Shown here: one piece after another, positions 45,425 through 58,702 of the stretch | Numbering within the stretch: position 1 is the first letter of the stretch | Layout of the letters: each line of letters opens with the position of its first letter | Source of the DNA: Dendrobium chrysotoxum | Lineage: Eukaryota > Streptophyta > Magnoliopsida > Asparagales > Orchidaceae | DNA: 64,000 bases | Direction of reading: 5' to 3' | NCBI GenBank assembly: GCA_019925795.1 | Contig: CM034314.1 | Location: forward strand, 17,418,657 to 17,482,656 | The notes under the pieces: generated by a model | Told to the model about the DNA's origin: nothing | The model's database searches: none | Seen by the model: only the letters and a program-made list of their open reading frames with translations | Made by a program: the position numbers and the translations under genes

Positions 45425-48400
45425 TGTGGGTTCCGAAAATTCGGCCCCGGCCTCCACCCGCATTTTGCTTTCTGCTCGGGGGGAGTTTTAACGGATTAAG
45501 TTCCGGGGTAAATTTTGGAAGGCAGATGGGTTTGTAGATAAGACACTACCCAGAGATTTCACCCTCATTTTACGAGGACTTTATGATCTGAGTTCTGGTT
45601 TCCTATAGGCGCAAGCCCCTATAGTTAATTACCCCTCCCGATCACGAGAGAGAACTTTCGATTAAGGCTAGTCGTCAATCAGATACGCATGGAGATATGC
45701 GGGTCTGACATATAGTAGCAACAATGGGTTTGGGTATTGAATGTTTGACATTTAAAATTAGAAATTTCACCATCTCAGACTTAAAGCGGATGGTGGGGGA
45801 ATGGATGATGGACCCGATCAAGATCCCATGGTTCCGTCATCCCGGGCCATCATGGTCCCTGGTCTACTTAGTCAGAGGAGGTAGTCGACCCAACCTGACA
45901 GAAGGATCCTTGTCGGCAGCCATGGGTTGCTTCGTCCAAGGGGACCTTGTAGACCTAGGGTGGGTATTTGCCTAAGGGGACAAATTTGAATCCACCTTAG
46001 CTAACAGAGGGCTTTGTGCCCTATCAATCATATCCTATTGATTCATGTCTCAAGGATTTGATGCCATTGGGGAGCATACGGGCTCTGGCCATAACCATAA
46101 TATAATGGTGCCATTTGGCAGCGACCACCTGGTTCAGAGGGCCCCGAGTCATAACCGTTTATCCTGCAGTGCCATTTGGCGGCGAAACTGTCGGTTAGAG
46201 GGCTCGTACCACGTCCTTGCTGGCAGGAGTTTGTTTGAGAATGGATCCTAGTGATATTTTCGACCAGGCATTAGCTCTTCGTGAGCTGAAGTAAGTTTTA
46301 ATTTGTCCACCTCGGCAAACTGTTGTGGAGGATGGAAGAATTTTATGCTTTAAGTGTTTAATAGATTTATTTCAATTTTAAATATTTTGGAGTTTGGGAC
46401 TTTGGGTTGTTTGGAGTTTGAGGTTTTTGATGATTTTTGGATTTTAAAAGATTTGGATTTTGTGGGAATTCGGGTAGCATTTTGGGTTATTTGGAATAGA
46501 CCCCTCCGGTTGAGATTTGCATTCAACACGGCCATCATCGGAGTGTTTGGGGTCATTTTTATTTATGAGTTGAACCTTGTTGACTCTATCGGGCTATCGA
46601 TAGAGGATCGGGTTTCGTAGGCTTTGCGCCTTCGTAAGTGAATTCTCTTGATTATAGGCCTTGAAGGCCTAATATGAATATATAAAATAAATATTCAGGT
46701 CGATCTCGCAACCGCATATTTATTTAATAGTTCGAGCCGTGTCAACTCCTATCTACTTGAATAGAAGGATTGGGCTCGAACTTGAATTCACTTATTGACC
46801 TGCGCAGCATCCCTAGGCGTCACGTGTGTACCAATAACACGCTCGCCGGGGCCCATGGGGTGTTTGAGGGCATTTTATAGTTATTTATTAAACCTTGTCC
46901 ACTCCTATCTACTTGCATAGGAGGATCGGGTTCAAATTTATTGACCCGCGCAGCATCCCTAGACGTCACGTGTGTACCAATAACACGCTCGCCGGGGCCC
47001 ATGCGGGTTTAAGATTATATTTTCTCCCTTTTAGTGTACCTATGTGTATACAAATTAAAGTACACATGTGCGGGGGTACTTTGAAATATCTGTAAACGCC
47101 TTCTGTCTGCTTTTACAAAGGTTGCAGATCCGGTGGTGTGGCGTTGAAGCTTGTGGGCGCCTTCTGTCTGCTTGTATGAAGGTTGTAGATCCGGTGGCGT
47201 AGCGCTTGTGATGGACCAATGTATTTGCCCAACATTGAATGGTGACTGGTCGTAGAGATGTCATAGAACTCATGGTATTTTGCTATAATAGCTCGTAGGC
47301 ATCATCTAATATATGCAGCGAGTCTTCCTATCGTAACCCGCGGATGTTTGTACTTGAGGTGTATCGTCCTCCTTTACTTGAAATGGACTTGGCATATTTG
47401 TTGACTTTTGAATGGTGGTCTTTTGTATTTTCTTATATCTTGATGCTGAACACGTATCTGTATTTGCAAGGAACTCACCACCCTTTTAATTCATCAATCG
47501 TCGTTGATTACAATTGGATAACATCGATCATATGCAAACTGTATTGGTTTCTAACTCTTCAAATACGTCTTGGTTGGTAGTTTATCTCATGTTGAACTCC
47601 TCTACCGTTTGCAAGATTTAATGTATTTGGTCGCATACTGACGTTGAGTATAAGGTGTTGCCTTTATCACCCACACATGTCTGTATTTGTGATGCACCAA
47701 TCATACGTCGCAGAAGACTAGTGGATCCACATATTTGTTGACCTTCCTTGCTTGCGAGTATTTCTACTTTGATCTACGAGCAAGTGGTTGTATGCATGAA
47801 GAGTCTTTTATCATTATTGCATGTGGACACATATCATCCTCCTCGTTTAATCATTGCATGGATATCAACTTGATTGAAGAGCTTGAGTCACTTCAGTTTC
47901 ATCACTCTTCACCCCAATGATGATTCTTGTTTGGAGGAATATAGGCTCGTTCATCAACGATTTATCCTTTAAAAGTTCAATCTATAACTTGGTGACTTGT
48001 GTACCTTGTTGAACATACCTCCTCCATTTGATCTTGATTAAGTAACACTGAATGTCAGTTAATGCTTGGATGACGATCATTTGCCATTTGACTGCATTTT
48101 CATTTAATTCATGTTTGCATGTAGTTCGATTAGGTCCAATATTTCGTTCCTTTGCACTTAGTCCACTTTGTTCGATCCGAATTTGTGAGTTTAAGCTCGT
48201 TGTAGTCAAATTGCAGGTCCTTACTTGCATTCAAATTATGTTCACTTGATATTCAAATCAAGTTTTGATTTTATTTGTAAGTCCAGTACGTATACACCAA
48301 GTCACAATCAAGCCCAAATTCCACTTGATGTTGTACAGTTTGAACTCAAAGCAAAAGTTCAAGTGCTTGTTCGGAATCTTCTAAAGTCTTTGCAGGTTCA

Positions 48401-50084
48401 AGTCTGAGTTCAATGTAGATTCAAATCAAATCCTCTCTTGAGTCTAAATCGTTCAAATCATGTCCAAATTATGCTTGATTAGTATCCAAATTAGTCTCAA
48501 GTTAATGTTCAAGTCTCTTGTATCCAATTCAAGTTCAAATCAAATCCAAGTCTTTGTCATTGGTCCACAGTGCAAGTCTAAATTTAAGTTCTTGCAAGTT
48601 CTTTTGTTCTTTTGAATTCAAATTATGTCCATACTTGTTCAAAAGCTTTCAAGTCTGGTCCCCTATAGTCATATTGAGCTCAACCTTTGGGTTCATTTGA
48701 GTTCGAAGCATAAGTCCTTTTCTTGAGTTCAAATTACCCAAAGTTAATTCAAGTTTTTGTGATTTGTTGTCATTTGCTTCGAGTCCAAGAGATCTTTTTA
48801 AGTTTGAATTCAATTAAGTCATTTTTTGGTCCAATCAAATTCAAATTATGTTTTGTTTGTTTGATGGCAAGTCCAAATTAAAGTTCCCTGCGTCACTGAA
48901 AATTTCGGCAGCCTCCCGGCGTCTCCCCCGTTTAGGGGAAAAACTAAGAGGCTGCCTTCCCCTCCACGTCACGTGGGCGCTTCAGGTAGATGTCCGTAGA
49001 CATCGCGGTAGCAAATTTTCTTCAATCCCCGCCCGTTACATGAGCGTTTAGGGGTCTCGGGCACCTGTTGCAAAAGAACACAAAGATTTCCCCACATGTG
49101 GGTACTTATTTTTTTGTCCCCCTCGCGCTACATGAGCGGTCCGGGGATTACCCACCTCGTTGTGAGCGCCGCACCGGTTTCCCACCCTACTACGCTACGT
49201 GAGCGCGTAGGGGGTTTGCCGGTCCGTCGCAAGCGCCGAGGGCGGGGTTTAAGGCGATTGCCCGCCTCGTCGTAGGCATCGCACTAGCTTCCCTCCCCAC
49301 TACGCTACGTGAGCGCGTGGGGGGTTTGCCAGTTCGTCGCCAACGACGAGAACAAGAATCTGAGTTTAGGGAGTATACCTTCGCATGTCGACGGCGGTGC
49401 GGGCTTGTGGCATGAGGCAAGGGAGAGAGGAGCATTCCTCCTTTTTTATTATTAATTACAATTAATTATCATAATTAATTATAACTTATAATAATTAATT
49501 AGAAATAATAATTAATTATTATTTAATGAATAATCAATTATGATTAATTAAAATTAATCATAGTTAATTATTATAAATAATAATTAATTTATAATTAATG
49601 CTAATTAATTAAAATCTGTTAGAATTAATTACTAATTAATTATAATCAATTAGTATTTACATAAAATTTAGACAGGATTACAAAATTTGAGCACAAATTA
49701 TGCTAAATCCTCATCAAACAGGATTCACATAATCATTAAATCTCTCGGCGAGTTAAACCTTCTGCTTCCCTTTTCTCACAACTCAGCAGATTTACGGGAC
49801 TTGGCCGAATAAGCGCTCAAATAAGAGAAAGTTACCTTCATAATCTCCTATCCAAATGTCGTAACTTTCGGCCCTGACTGGAAGGGAATGTCGGAGGAGC
49901 GGAATCGGTCGGCCACGAGCAGATAAGGGGGAATCGGACAGGGAGCAGGGTATTCGGCTTGAGGGATGTGCAGATCTGGTAGAGGGGTTCGGCCAGACAA
50001 TTCTGCGACTCCGGTATAGAAGGCGACGGGAGAGATCGGTCGCTGGTTGGCCTCAGCGTCGGGTCTAGGGCAGATGGCGGGTAG

Positions 50085-50138
<54 letters not shown>

Positions 50139-50673
50139 TATCTCTCTCTCTCTCCGAATCGAAGGCACCGCTTGCGAACAGAGAGGGGCGGAGGTAGCTC
50201 GGATTTGGGAAGAAATCGGGAGGCCAGGAGGTGTTGGTGGATTGCGGACTTCGAAAGGCTTACGAATAGGGTAGGGAAAGTCGTCGGAGCTGCGAAGTCG
50301 AGCCGCGACGAGGGAGCCGAAGTCGAACAGAAATACAGGAGCTGAGGAGCTTGCAGGAGAGGGAGGAGATCGGAAGTTTGAGATCAAGGAGAGGTTTTGC
50401 GTGTGTCCGATAGAGAGCCCCCTTGGCTCTCATTTTATAGGCGAACACAGAGGCGGGATTTGAATAGGGTTTACGCGGATCTCGCGGTGATCTACCCATT
50501 GCCAGACGACGTGACTGGAGCGCCGAATTGCAGGCGAGGAATGGCTGTAGCGACGGCGTATATGACACTGTAGCAGAAGATCGGGATTCCTGCAGGATTC
50601 GGGCAGAGGTATGGCAGAGGCATTTCAAATCCCCCCTTTTTATTTTCTTTTGGTTATTACACAGAGGTTAACA
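45425..50673 (-). mobile_element. Solo LTR of the Tat family, 5249 bp, TSD AATAC
   Basis: It begins TGTGGGTTCCG and ends GAGGTTAACA, with AATAC on both sides (45420-45424 and 50674-50678). Its first 1.7 kb closely matches 15292-16990. It has the paired ACGT boxes (about 46817 and 46962), five hairpins of the CTACGCTACGTGAGCGCGTAG type (48957-49330), a TTAATTA-rich tract (49440-49660) and a minus-strand TATAAAA at 50433-50439. There is no internal region, so it is the product of LTR-LTR recombination. Its end is 1.9 kb shorter than the full element's LTR and lacks the NB-ARC fragment. Confidence 0.92.
50086..50154. repeat. (CT)n microsatellite in the solo LTR
   Basis: TC dinucleotide run with a few TATC units. 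It generates short Ser/Leu-repeat frames that are not genes. Confidence 0.95.
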
Positions 50674-50678
50674 AATAC

Positions 50679-51109
50679 ACCAGCCGGAAGATGGAAAATA
50701 AGTGTCATACAAAACAAAGTACTGTGCAATGAGAGCCGCCTCTTGAATCCTGTATATGACAAAGTGCTAAATGGCGGGAGTCACGATTTGAACTTGTAGA
50801 GATCATCTCTAAAATTCTATGTGTTAGATGAATGATTTTGGGATAAAGTTACCGACAAGAACGTTAGTTACTTAAGTGGGGGAGATTGTGAAACCGCTTA
50901 AGTAAAAAGAAGCTAAACTTTTAAACTTCGAGGCGTCTTTTGATATAATGGTTGGAATTTCATTAAGAAACTCTGCAGTTAAGCGTGCTCATCTCGGAGA
51001 AATCTTGGGATGAGCGATCTAATGAGAAGTTACACCAATATGATAAAACTGTGAGACTTTCAAGCAAAAAAAGACAATATTTTGATAGTTAAGATTTTGA
51101 ACTGTTACA
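50679..51109 (+). mobile_element. Cassandra A TRIM, internal region and 3' LTR
   Basis: The internal part (50679-50886) aligns with that of Cassandra B (CCAGCCGGAAGATGG, GGAGCCACCTCTTGAATC type) and ends in the purine tract AAGTGGGGGAGAT. The LTR 50887-51109 (223 bp) starts TGTGAAACC and ends CTGTTACA, with the 5S-like AGTTAAGCGTGCTCATCTCG block. No clear target duplication with the left side. Confidence 0.8.
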
Positions 51110-51632
51110 GGGTAGCCCTTTTGCAACTTTCTCTAGATGGTTATTATGGCAACCAGGAAACTTCTGGTTTATTGATCAATTTATGATTTATGGATGTATT
51201 TTTGGGCATTCTGAGTCCACTGTTTTTTTATTTCCAAAAAAAAAAAGAAGTCCACTGTTTTTCTTCCCTTGTAGGTCTTGTTCTTTTTGTTAATCCTGCA
51301 TAATGTGCTCTTGAGCATTGCCCTTTTTCGTTGCAGCTCACTTCTTATTTGTACTGAGTTGTCAAAAATAAAAAATAAAAAAATTGTGCACCACACATAT
51401 TGTTCACTTGTCAAAATCCTTTTAAACTATATGATAGATAGCGTGCAATTGCTCTTCAGAAAATACTCTGACATTCACTCTTAAATAAGACAAAACTTGG
51501 GAAGATTTTTTAGCTTACATATACTTGAATAAGTCAAGGTGATAGATTTGTAAATACTATTAAAAATATTTTATTATTCAACTTAGAGTATTTTCTAACA
51601 GTGGATATTTGTATCTGAATTTGACTCATAAG
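51110..51632. other. Spacer with no recognised feature
   Basis: AT-rich sequence with T-runs and short frames only. Confidence 0.5.
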
Positions 51633-52340
51633 TGTTATGAAAATCTTTTCATATCTAATTTAGCATTGATTAGGAAAATTTTAATTTGCTTTAATTACAT
51701 CATGGATTAGGGATTTAATTGTGACATTGATTAGTGTTTGTGTTGCCTCGAATTTAGCTCGACCCTTATTTATTCATGTCCTTGACCGTCGTATGTTCCG
51801 CAGGTATATCGAGTGTCCAATGGGGCAGCATCACCGAAACAAATTTTGGCTGTAAGGGTACTTTTGAATTCCTCTTATTTTTCGGCGCTCTATTTTTGTC
51901 CTATAAATATGTTGTAAATGGCTTAGGGTCTGCAAGTCATTTTGTACTCCGTCTTTTCTCTATAGTGAAGTCGTTCTCCCTTCTTCCCCGTAGTTTTTTC
52001 CAAATTTGTGTTTTCCATGTAAATCTCTTATATTCATTTGTATTTTGCAGTTCGTGATTTGTTATTTCTCATTGTGTTTGGTTCATCGTTCTCTAACAAT
52101 TAGGAAATCTAATTATAGCATTGATTAGATTTTTCATATTAGTTTCTATTTAAAACTATATGTAGTGATTTGAGAACTATTATACATATGTTAATGTAAC
52201 TCTGTTTCTAGTGAAATCATTCCCTTCTTGTGGATGTAAGTAATTTTTCGCTGACCTATGTAAATCATATTGTGTTCATTGAGTCTAATTGTATGATTTT
52301 CTATTTTTCTGCTTTGTATTGCACAACAATCATAATTTTC
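51633..52340 (+). mobile_element. Two tandem diverged copia-type LTR remnants
   Basis: The first (about 51633-52098) starts TGTTATG, has CTATAAATAT and CTATAGTGAAGTCGTTCTCCC, and ends TCTCTAACA. The second (about 52099-52340) repeats the pattern as CTAGTGAAATCATTCCCTTCTTGTGGATG and ATGTAAATCATATTGTG, the R-U5 style of plant copia LTRs. Both share CTAAT..AGCATTGATTAG near the start. Confidence 0.45.
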
Positions 52341-52875
52341 AAATATATTTTTCCAACGAATGTGTTACACAATCGAGCTCATTCAATATTGAGTTTAAAA
52401 TAATTTTCTAAGATATCGAAATGAATCAAAAATTTCGAGATTTTTTTGGGTTTTTTTTTTCAATGGTGAAATATCATTCTTGTCCAAAAATAAGAATGTT
52501 ATAGTTCTCTAAAAAAATTTTAATTTATGTCCATATGTGCCTTTAATTTAGATTTATCAATGGAAATTTTGGATCATGTGTAGTAAATTAGATTTATCAA
52601 ATTTTGAAGTAAATATCGATAAAAAAATTAAATTAAAAAAAAGTTCAAAATTACTATATAATAAATGATACTCACTTATAATCTATTAGACCACACATTT
52701 AAAGAAAATAAGAAATTATTGAAAGAATTGTTATCAATCAACTGATCTAATAATAATTTAGAATGAATTTTAATGTAAATGTTTTATGAGCAACATTTCT
52801 CTAATATACTATTTGTACTAATTAATTTAATCCAAAAAAAAAATCTTAGATATTTGTTAATGAATCTCATAATAT
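52341..52875. other. AT-rich spacer
   Basis: No gene or bounded repeat seen. Confidence 0.5.
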
Positions 52876-53337
52876 TAAGGTTTTATTTTGAACGGTTTTT
52901 TTATTGCTTTCCAAAGAATCTGTGTAATATAAAAAAATTGATTTAATTTTTTTTACTAAATACTGCTTTAAGAATCAGCCAAATGAAACTTAAGACTTAG
53001 GATTCGTTTGGGATAGTTTTTCTACTGCTTTTTAAAATAACTTTCTAGTATAAAATTTTTATTTTTTGTACTAAACAACTGTTTTAAGAAGCAGTAAGAA
53101 AGCCGTCCCAAACCAAGCCTTAGTTTGGGATGTCTTTCTTAATGCTTCTTAAAAAAGCTTTGTAGTACAAAATTTTAGAAAGTTATTTTAAGAAGTAAGA
53201 AAGCTGTCCCAAAGAAAAGCCTAAGGGTTCATTTGGGACGGCTTTCTTACTGCTTCTTAAAGTAACTTTCTAGTACAAAAAATTAACTAAAAAGCTGCTT
53301 TAAGAAGCAGCAAAGAAAGCGTCCCAAACGAACCTTA
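52876..53337. mobile_element. Cluster of four Tourist-like MITEs
   Basis: Three units are bounded: 53000-53119, 53123-53221 and 53225-53334, each with TTTGGGA-type ends, separated only by shared TTA/TAA triplets (52997-52999, 53120-53122, 53222-53224, 53335-53337). A fourth, more diverged unit occupies about 52879-52993 (GGTTTTATTTTGAACGG and CCAAATGAAACTT ends). Confidence 0.78.
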
Positions 53338-53664
53338 AATTTGCGGAGCTGCTGCGAAGAACAGGAGCTGAACCAGAAAAGCGAGTGCAGTGGTGATGAA
53401 CGCTGAGAATGAGCTGCGGGAGAGAGAGAAGACAAAGAAGATGAGGGGAGAGAAAGACAGCAACGGCCCCTCTTCACCGAGGCTACTGCTCCTCTTTTGC
53501 TATTATTAGATACAGATTATTTATTTACGGATAATCAATCAGAAAATTATATATATATACTTCTGATTAGCTGTTATCCAGTTCATATTGTTGACATCTA
53601 ACAATTTTTCTTAAAAAGTGTCTATAATTTCAATATGATCTCTTTGAGAGAGTACTTACATTAG

Positions 53665-54005
53665 GGGTGTAATTAGTGAGTCAACATACTCGTGAGCCAG
53701 CTCGGGTTAGAATCGATAAATAGCTCATGAGTCAAAATCGAAGAGCGAACGAATTAAGTTTGAGTCAGCCCTTGCGAGCCGACTTGTTTAAAAAATATTA
53801 CTGTAAAATGCATTTAAAATATATTAAATATATTAGCTTTCTGGATTTTAAATACAAAAATATTAAAAATGTCTAAAAGATATTTTTTTTCTTATATTAA
53901 ATGATTCTTTATTATTTTTTTCTAATTTTTCATTTTTTTTTATTTTATTATTATAATTATTTGAATCGTAATCATTTTTCCTGTTTTATAATAAATAAAT
54001 TGATT
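53665..54005. repeat. Copy of the GGGTGT...GAGTC repeat family
   Basis: AGGGGTGTAATTAGTGAGTCAAC followed by CTCGTGAGCCAGCTCGGG and an AT-rich core matches the element at 39519-39961. The right edge is not defined. Confidence 0.45.
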
Positions 54006-54883
54006 TGTAATTTTTTTAAAAGTTGAATAACAACTATCATTCTATTAGATTTAATCGTAAAAATATCACTTTTCTGTTCATCAATCATAGGGAGTTAAAA
54101 GCCATGGTCTTCTCTTTTTCTCAGTGTAAACAATCTGCTATTGTCCTATCGTCGCCTTACGCTGTGTGAAAAAAGAAGACTGACCCACCAATCTGATTAA
54201 GCAGCGTGAGAATCTCATTTATGAATATTATAGCTTTTGGCCTTTTGTTGGTATGGAGGTGAAGGTGCATTATTCTTCTGACTTCTGGGACCCTGAATTT
54301 TGTTTTTAGTGCTGAATGAAAACCAATTTTCTGATCACTTGGAAACACCTGCTTTGGTTGAAATTTAATGCTATATAATGTAGATAAATGATGAACTTTC
54401 TACTCCGTTCTAATCTTCTTTGTGTATGAGTGATGGGAAAGCTGAATCTTGTAGGCCTTCAATGGGGAAATGAATAAGTTTTCCTAGTTTAGCAAGCGTT
54501 TGATTAGTAGTGAGGTGTGTGTCGCTTAAACTTCTTTTGTTTTGCAATTTACATTGTTCTAATCTTGCTTTAAGACTTGAGGAAGAAATTTGATTCTTTC
54601 TACCAATTGGATTACAGTGAAGAGATCATTTCATTTCATTTCATATTCATAGTCACTTCTGCGTTTCTTCTTCTAGCAGAGCTTAGCTCTCAACCCTTCA
54701 AAAGTTACTGCATCTACATTTCAATACATCACACATAAGTTTTCTCATGTGACTGTCGCAGACTTGCTATGTTATGATTCATGTAAATTAGCTATTAAAC
54801 TTGCCTGTTTTAACTTTTTCAACCATTCTAATTTGTATGCTAGTTTCTATGTAAATGGCCTAATTGTTCTGGTTGCTGATGCA
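54006..54883. other. Upstream region and 5' UTR intron of the homeobox gene
   Basis: GTTGCTGATGCAG ending at 54884 is a good splice acceptor 43 bp before the ATG, so an untranslated leader exon probably lies upstream. Its place was not determined. Confidence 0.45.
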
Positions 54884-54927
54884 GAAAAACTTATTCTGAG
54901 AAAACCCAAAGGCTTCAGCAATCTTTC

Positions 54928-57900
54928 ATGATGGAGAATGGTGTCTTTGACCCTGTCTCATCATTGATAGATCATAGTTACATGGCCATAGATGGTTTTA
55001 GCACGAATATGTTGTCTGGTTCTCATATTATGTCTGGTGTTTCAGATCATGGAAGATTCAGACAGATTTTGCATACAGATCCATTATATCTGACATATAA
55101 GGAAGAAGACCTTAGAAACATGAATCACAATGGAAATTCCTCATTTAAGACCTCAATTCAAAATACCAACTTTAGAGAGAATAATGTAAATTCCTGCATT
55201 GCCTGTTCTTCATTGTTCACCTTCGATGAAATGAGAAACAGTATATCTAATGGCAGCTGTAGCACTCCAAATTTCTCATCTAAGATCTCAATATGTTCTA
55301 AATTTGTCCCTCAGGTCGACTCGGGTTTCTTAACATCTCCAAAAGATGACAATTCAGATTTTCATCTCAATTGCAAAGAGATCTATGATGAGTTTTCTGC
55401 GAATCAGTTTTCTTCAACTCTAACTTCTAGTAGTTTTCATCCATCTTATCTAGTAGGAAGCTCAGAACAAGGTACCCTTAGCTTTGATAATGAACTCTCC
55501 CTGAGACTTGGCTCTTCTCAGCCTTCTGTTTTGAACTTGCCGAACGTTAATGACCTGTACATAGATGAGAGCTACTCTGACATAACACAAGTTATGTCAA
55601 GCAGCGGCAGTGGCGGCGGTTCAAAAGATATTAATAAAATGCATAATTTTACTCATGAAAATTACTTGTTTGAGAACGTGCAGAAATTTCCAAGCAGTGG
55701 ATCTTCTCGGGTGCTATTAGACTTGAGATATCTACATGCAATCCAAAAAATACTTGCTGAACTAACCAGTTATGCAGTTGAAGATGTTGAAGATATTGAT
55801 GATTCACTTGCTGATCTTGTGTCTGAGGCTAATATGTCTTCTTCCAGTGGCTCTATTGTGAAAGGATTCAAGAAAACTAGCTTTAATGTCTTGCCATTTT
55901 GTTCTGTTGAAAATGTATATGAGCAAGATATGGACTGTCAACCACAGAAGCAGCAGAGTAATTCAATGAAATCTGAACTCATAAACATGCTTGCGATGGT
56001 ATGAAGTTCATTGTTTACCTGATGCTAATTCTTTCAACGTTTTTTCTTTGTTTTTTTCTTCTTAAACCCCTTTGTTTCTCCAGTTCTGAAAAGCTATCAT
56101 ATTTTAGCAAGTATTGACAAGCATAGCATTGAATTCTTGCTTATTTACATATTTAATATCTAAATCTTTTTATTTATTCATATAACACATTAATATCTAA
56201 ATCATATCATAAAGATTAACTTATCTAAATAAAATACATAATTTCATTCATATGCTTTGATGTGATTAAACACTAGGTGGTACATAACAAGTATAAAGAT
56301 TTAGGTGTTAGACTTGTAAATACATAAAAATTTTGTGGTATGTATGTAAATCTCTTTTTTTAAAACCATTGGGATTACAAGTTTTCTAAAATTTGTCCCA
56401 TGAAGTGGCATATGTGAAGCTAAAGTAATAGATACATGATTTGTTCTTTGTATTTGATGAATTTGAATTATATATTTTTGCTTGACATTTTCAATGAGAC
56501 ACAAGTTCAAGTTTATGCTTTTCTCAACAAGCTTCCATCATCTAGGATTATCTGAAAGAAATTCACTATTATAAGTGTTTTACCTTGGTATAGGTTGACC
56601 AGAGATTCAACCAGTTCTTAGATCAAATACAGAATGTTGTTTCCTCATTCCATGCTAAAGCTGCATTGGGCTCTAATCTACCTGCTAAGTTTGCTCTAAT
56701 CACAATATCCAACTTCTATAAGAACATAAGGAATACGATTGCAAACCAGATTGTTTCTAACGGTCGAGAACCTAGCTCTGAATGCATGCAAGAGGAAGAA
56801 AGAAACTTCGACTCTTCTTTCATTCAGAGACAATGGGATTTACAGCAGCTGAAGCAGAGAGATCAACCATCCTGGAGGCCACAGAGGGGCTTACCTGAAA
56901 AATCTGTTTCAGTTCTTCGGGCATGGATGTTTCAGAATTTCTTACATCCGTGAGTTTCTTCATATTTTTGAATAAAAAGGCAGCCTAAATAGTTTAGAAT
57001 AATATATGATTTTTTGTTATTTTGTTGAAAAATGATAGTTTTGGAAATAATCAAGGTACCCTAAAGACAATGAGAAGCAGTTGCTGGCACTTAGAAGTGG
57101 ATTAACAAGGAACCAGGTAACTTAGCTTTTTACTAAATTCCTAAATTTATCCCCACCATTGCGATATACTAGTGGATGAAACTCCTATAAAACTAAAGTT
57201 TTATAGTAATGGATAAAGGCCAGCAATATGCTAGGAATGCAGCACTTGTTTCTCTTCCAATGTTGGACTATTCTTCTCTCAGGAGCAGCATAATAATCAA
57301 TCCTTCAACTTAGTTATCGATATTGACAATCTTTCTCTCAAGAGCAAAATTTTTTCAACAGCAAGTATTCTTTCGATGTAAGTAATTCAAAGTTGAAGTT
57401 GAATTTTGAACCCTCATAATTAAAACTTCTAATCTTCATGAGATTTCTCACCTTTATCAAACAAGATCCTGAAAAAAAAAAGGAACTTTCATTCACTTTC
57501 GATCAAACAAACTGCTTGAATTGATTTTGAAAATTGAGTTTATCACACTTGAAGTTTTATAAGAGTTAGTGTAACAACTCAAACTCTTAACTATCAAGAT
57601 ATTATCCACTTTGGCTTAAGGGCCTCACGGTTTTATCCTGTTGGTGTAACCTCCCAGGAGTTATCCATCTTAGAATTTCTCCGAGATGAGCACGCTTAAC
57701 TACGAAGTTTCTTAAATAAAACTTCAACCATTACACCAAAAGGTACCTCAATGTTTAAGAGTTTAGATTCTTTTACTTGGGGTTTCACAATCTCCCTCAC
57801 TTAAGCAACTGACATCCTCGCCAGCATCTTTATCCCAGAATCATCCACTATGCAAATATGATTCCAGAGATGGCCCCTACAAGTTCAAGTGGCGACTCTC

Positions 57901-58702
57901 GCCACGTTGCACTTTATCTCATACAAGATTCAAGAGGTGGCTCCTATGACGTAACACTTTTTCTTGTATGTCACTTAGTTTCCATCTTCCTGCCAGTGTA
58001 TTGCTTTGATACCATTTGTAATAATCCAAACCATTAACTATCAAGATATTGTACGCTTTGGTCAAAGTGCCTCACGGCTTTTTCCTATTGGTGTAACTTC
58101 TCAATAGGTCACCCATCCCAGGATTTCTCGAAGATGAGCACGCATAACTGCAAAGTTTTGTAATGAAATTCCAACCATTACATCAAAAAATATCTCAGTG
58201 TTTAAGAGTTTAACTTCTTTTACCTAAGGGATTTCACAGTTAGCCCTTCTTAGAATTTTGCTCTACCATTATAGAAAGCTTATAAACTTAAAGGATTTAT
58301 AATTTTGCTCAACCATTTTGTTCATGAGCATCCATCAACACTTGCATACTTAAGATGTGTGACAATTTGTCACGCCAATTTTCTTAGCAATTGTTAGAAA
58401 CAGAGACGCAACTTAATTTCCTCATGTTATTACTACTTAAATGTTTTCATAACCATAATACATCTACTTTACCTTGTCAAATATAGAGCTTCTCATTACA
58501 TTTTAACTCCATCTGTTGATCCCACCTTTCATCTCTGTGTCACCAGGTCTCAAACTGGTTTATAAATGCTCGTGTTCGACTGTGGAAGCCTATGATAGAA
58601 GAAATGTATACTGAAATCCATAAGAAGAATCGAGCTGAAGGATCCTGTAGTCAACGCAGACGCCATGGTAACATCTACTATCAGAGAAACCAGATGAGTT
58701 AA
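54928..58702 (+). CDS. ATH1: BEL1-like (TALE) homeodomain transcription factor, ATH1-like
   Basis: Four coding exons: 54928-55998, 56594-56949, 57056-57116 (61 bp, the typical size for this homeobox exon) and 58547-58702, giving 547 residues. ELSLRLG lies near residue 188. The SKY-type segment RYLHAIQKILAEL is near 266, and the BELL domain spans about 352-425 (SELINMLAMVDQRFNQFLDQ). The TALE homeodomain is about 451-515 (WRPQRGLPEKSVSVLRAWM, the PYP loop, VSNWFINARVRLWKP). The homeodomain and the SKY segment resemble Arabidopsis ATH1 more than other BEL1 proteins I know, and as in ATH1 the tail is short, without VSLTLGL. BELL proteins pair with KNOX proteins in the nucleus; ATH1 acts in shoot boundary and stem growth control. 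ATG 54931 is an alternative start. The last intron (1430 bp) holds a Cassandra TRIM. No stop or shift was found. Confidence 0.85.
57570..58238 (-). mobile_element. Cassandra B TRIM, complete, 669 bp, TSD GTTAG
   Basis: Two LTRs (57570-57789 and 58017-58238) start TGTGAAA and end TTACA on the minus strand. GTTAG flanks both sides (57565-57569, 58239-58243). Inside are the primer site TGGTATCAAAGC (initiator tRNA-Met type) and a purine tract AAGTGAGGGAGAT. Each LTR carries a 5S rRNA-like block (AGTTATGCGTGCTCATC...GGATGGGTGACC). It has no ORF. It lies in the last intron of the homeobox gene, opposite strand. Confidence 0.93.

Noticed and set aside
51776..52057. 93-residue ORF as a small gene
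   Set aside because: It overlaps a copia-type LTR remnant and shows no known domain or supporting signals.
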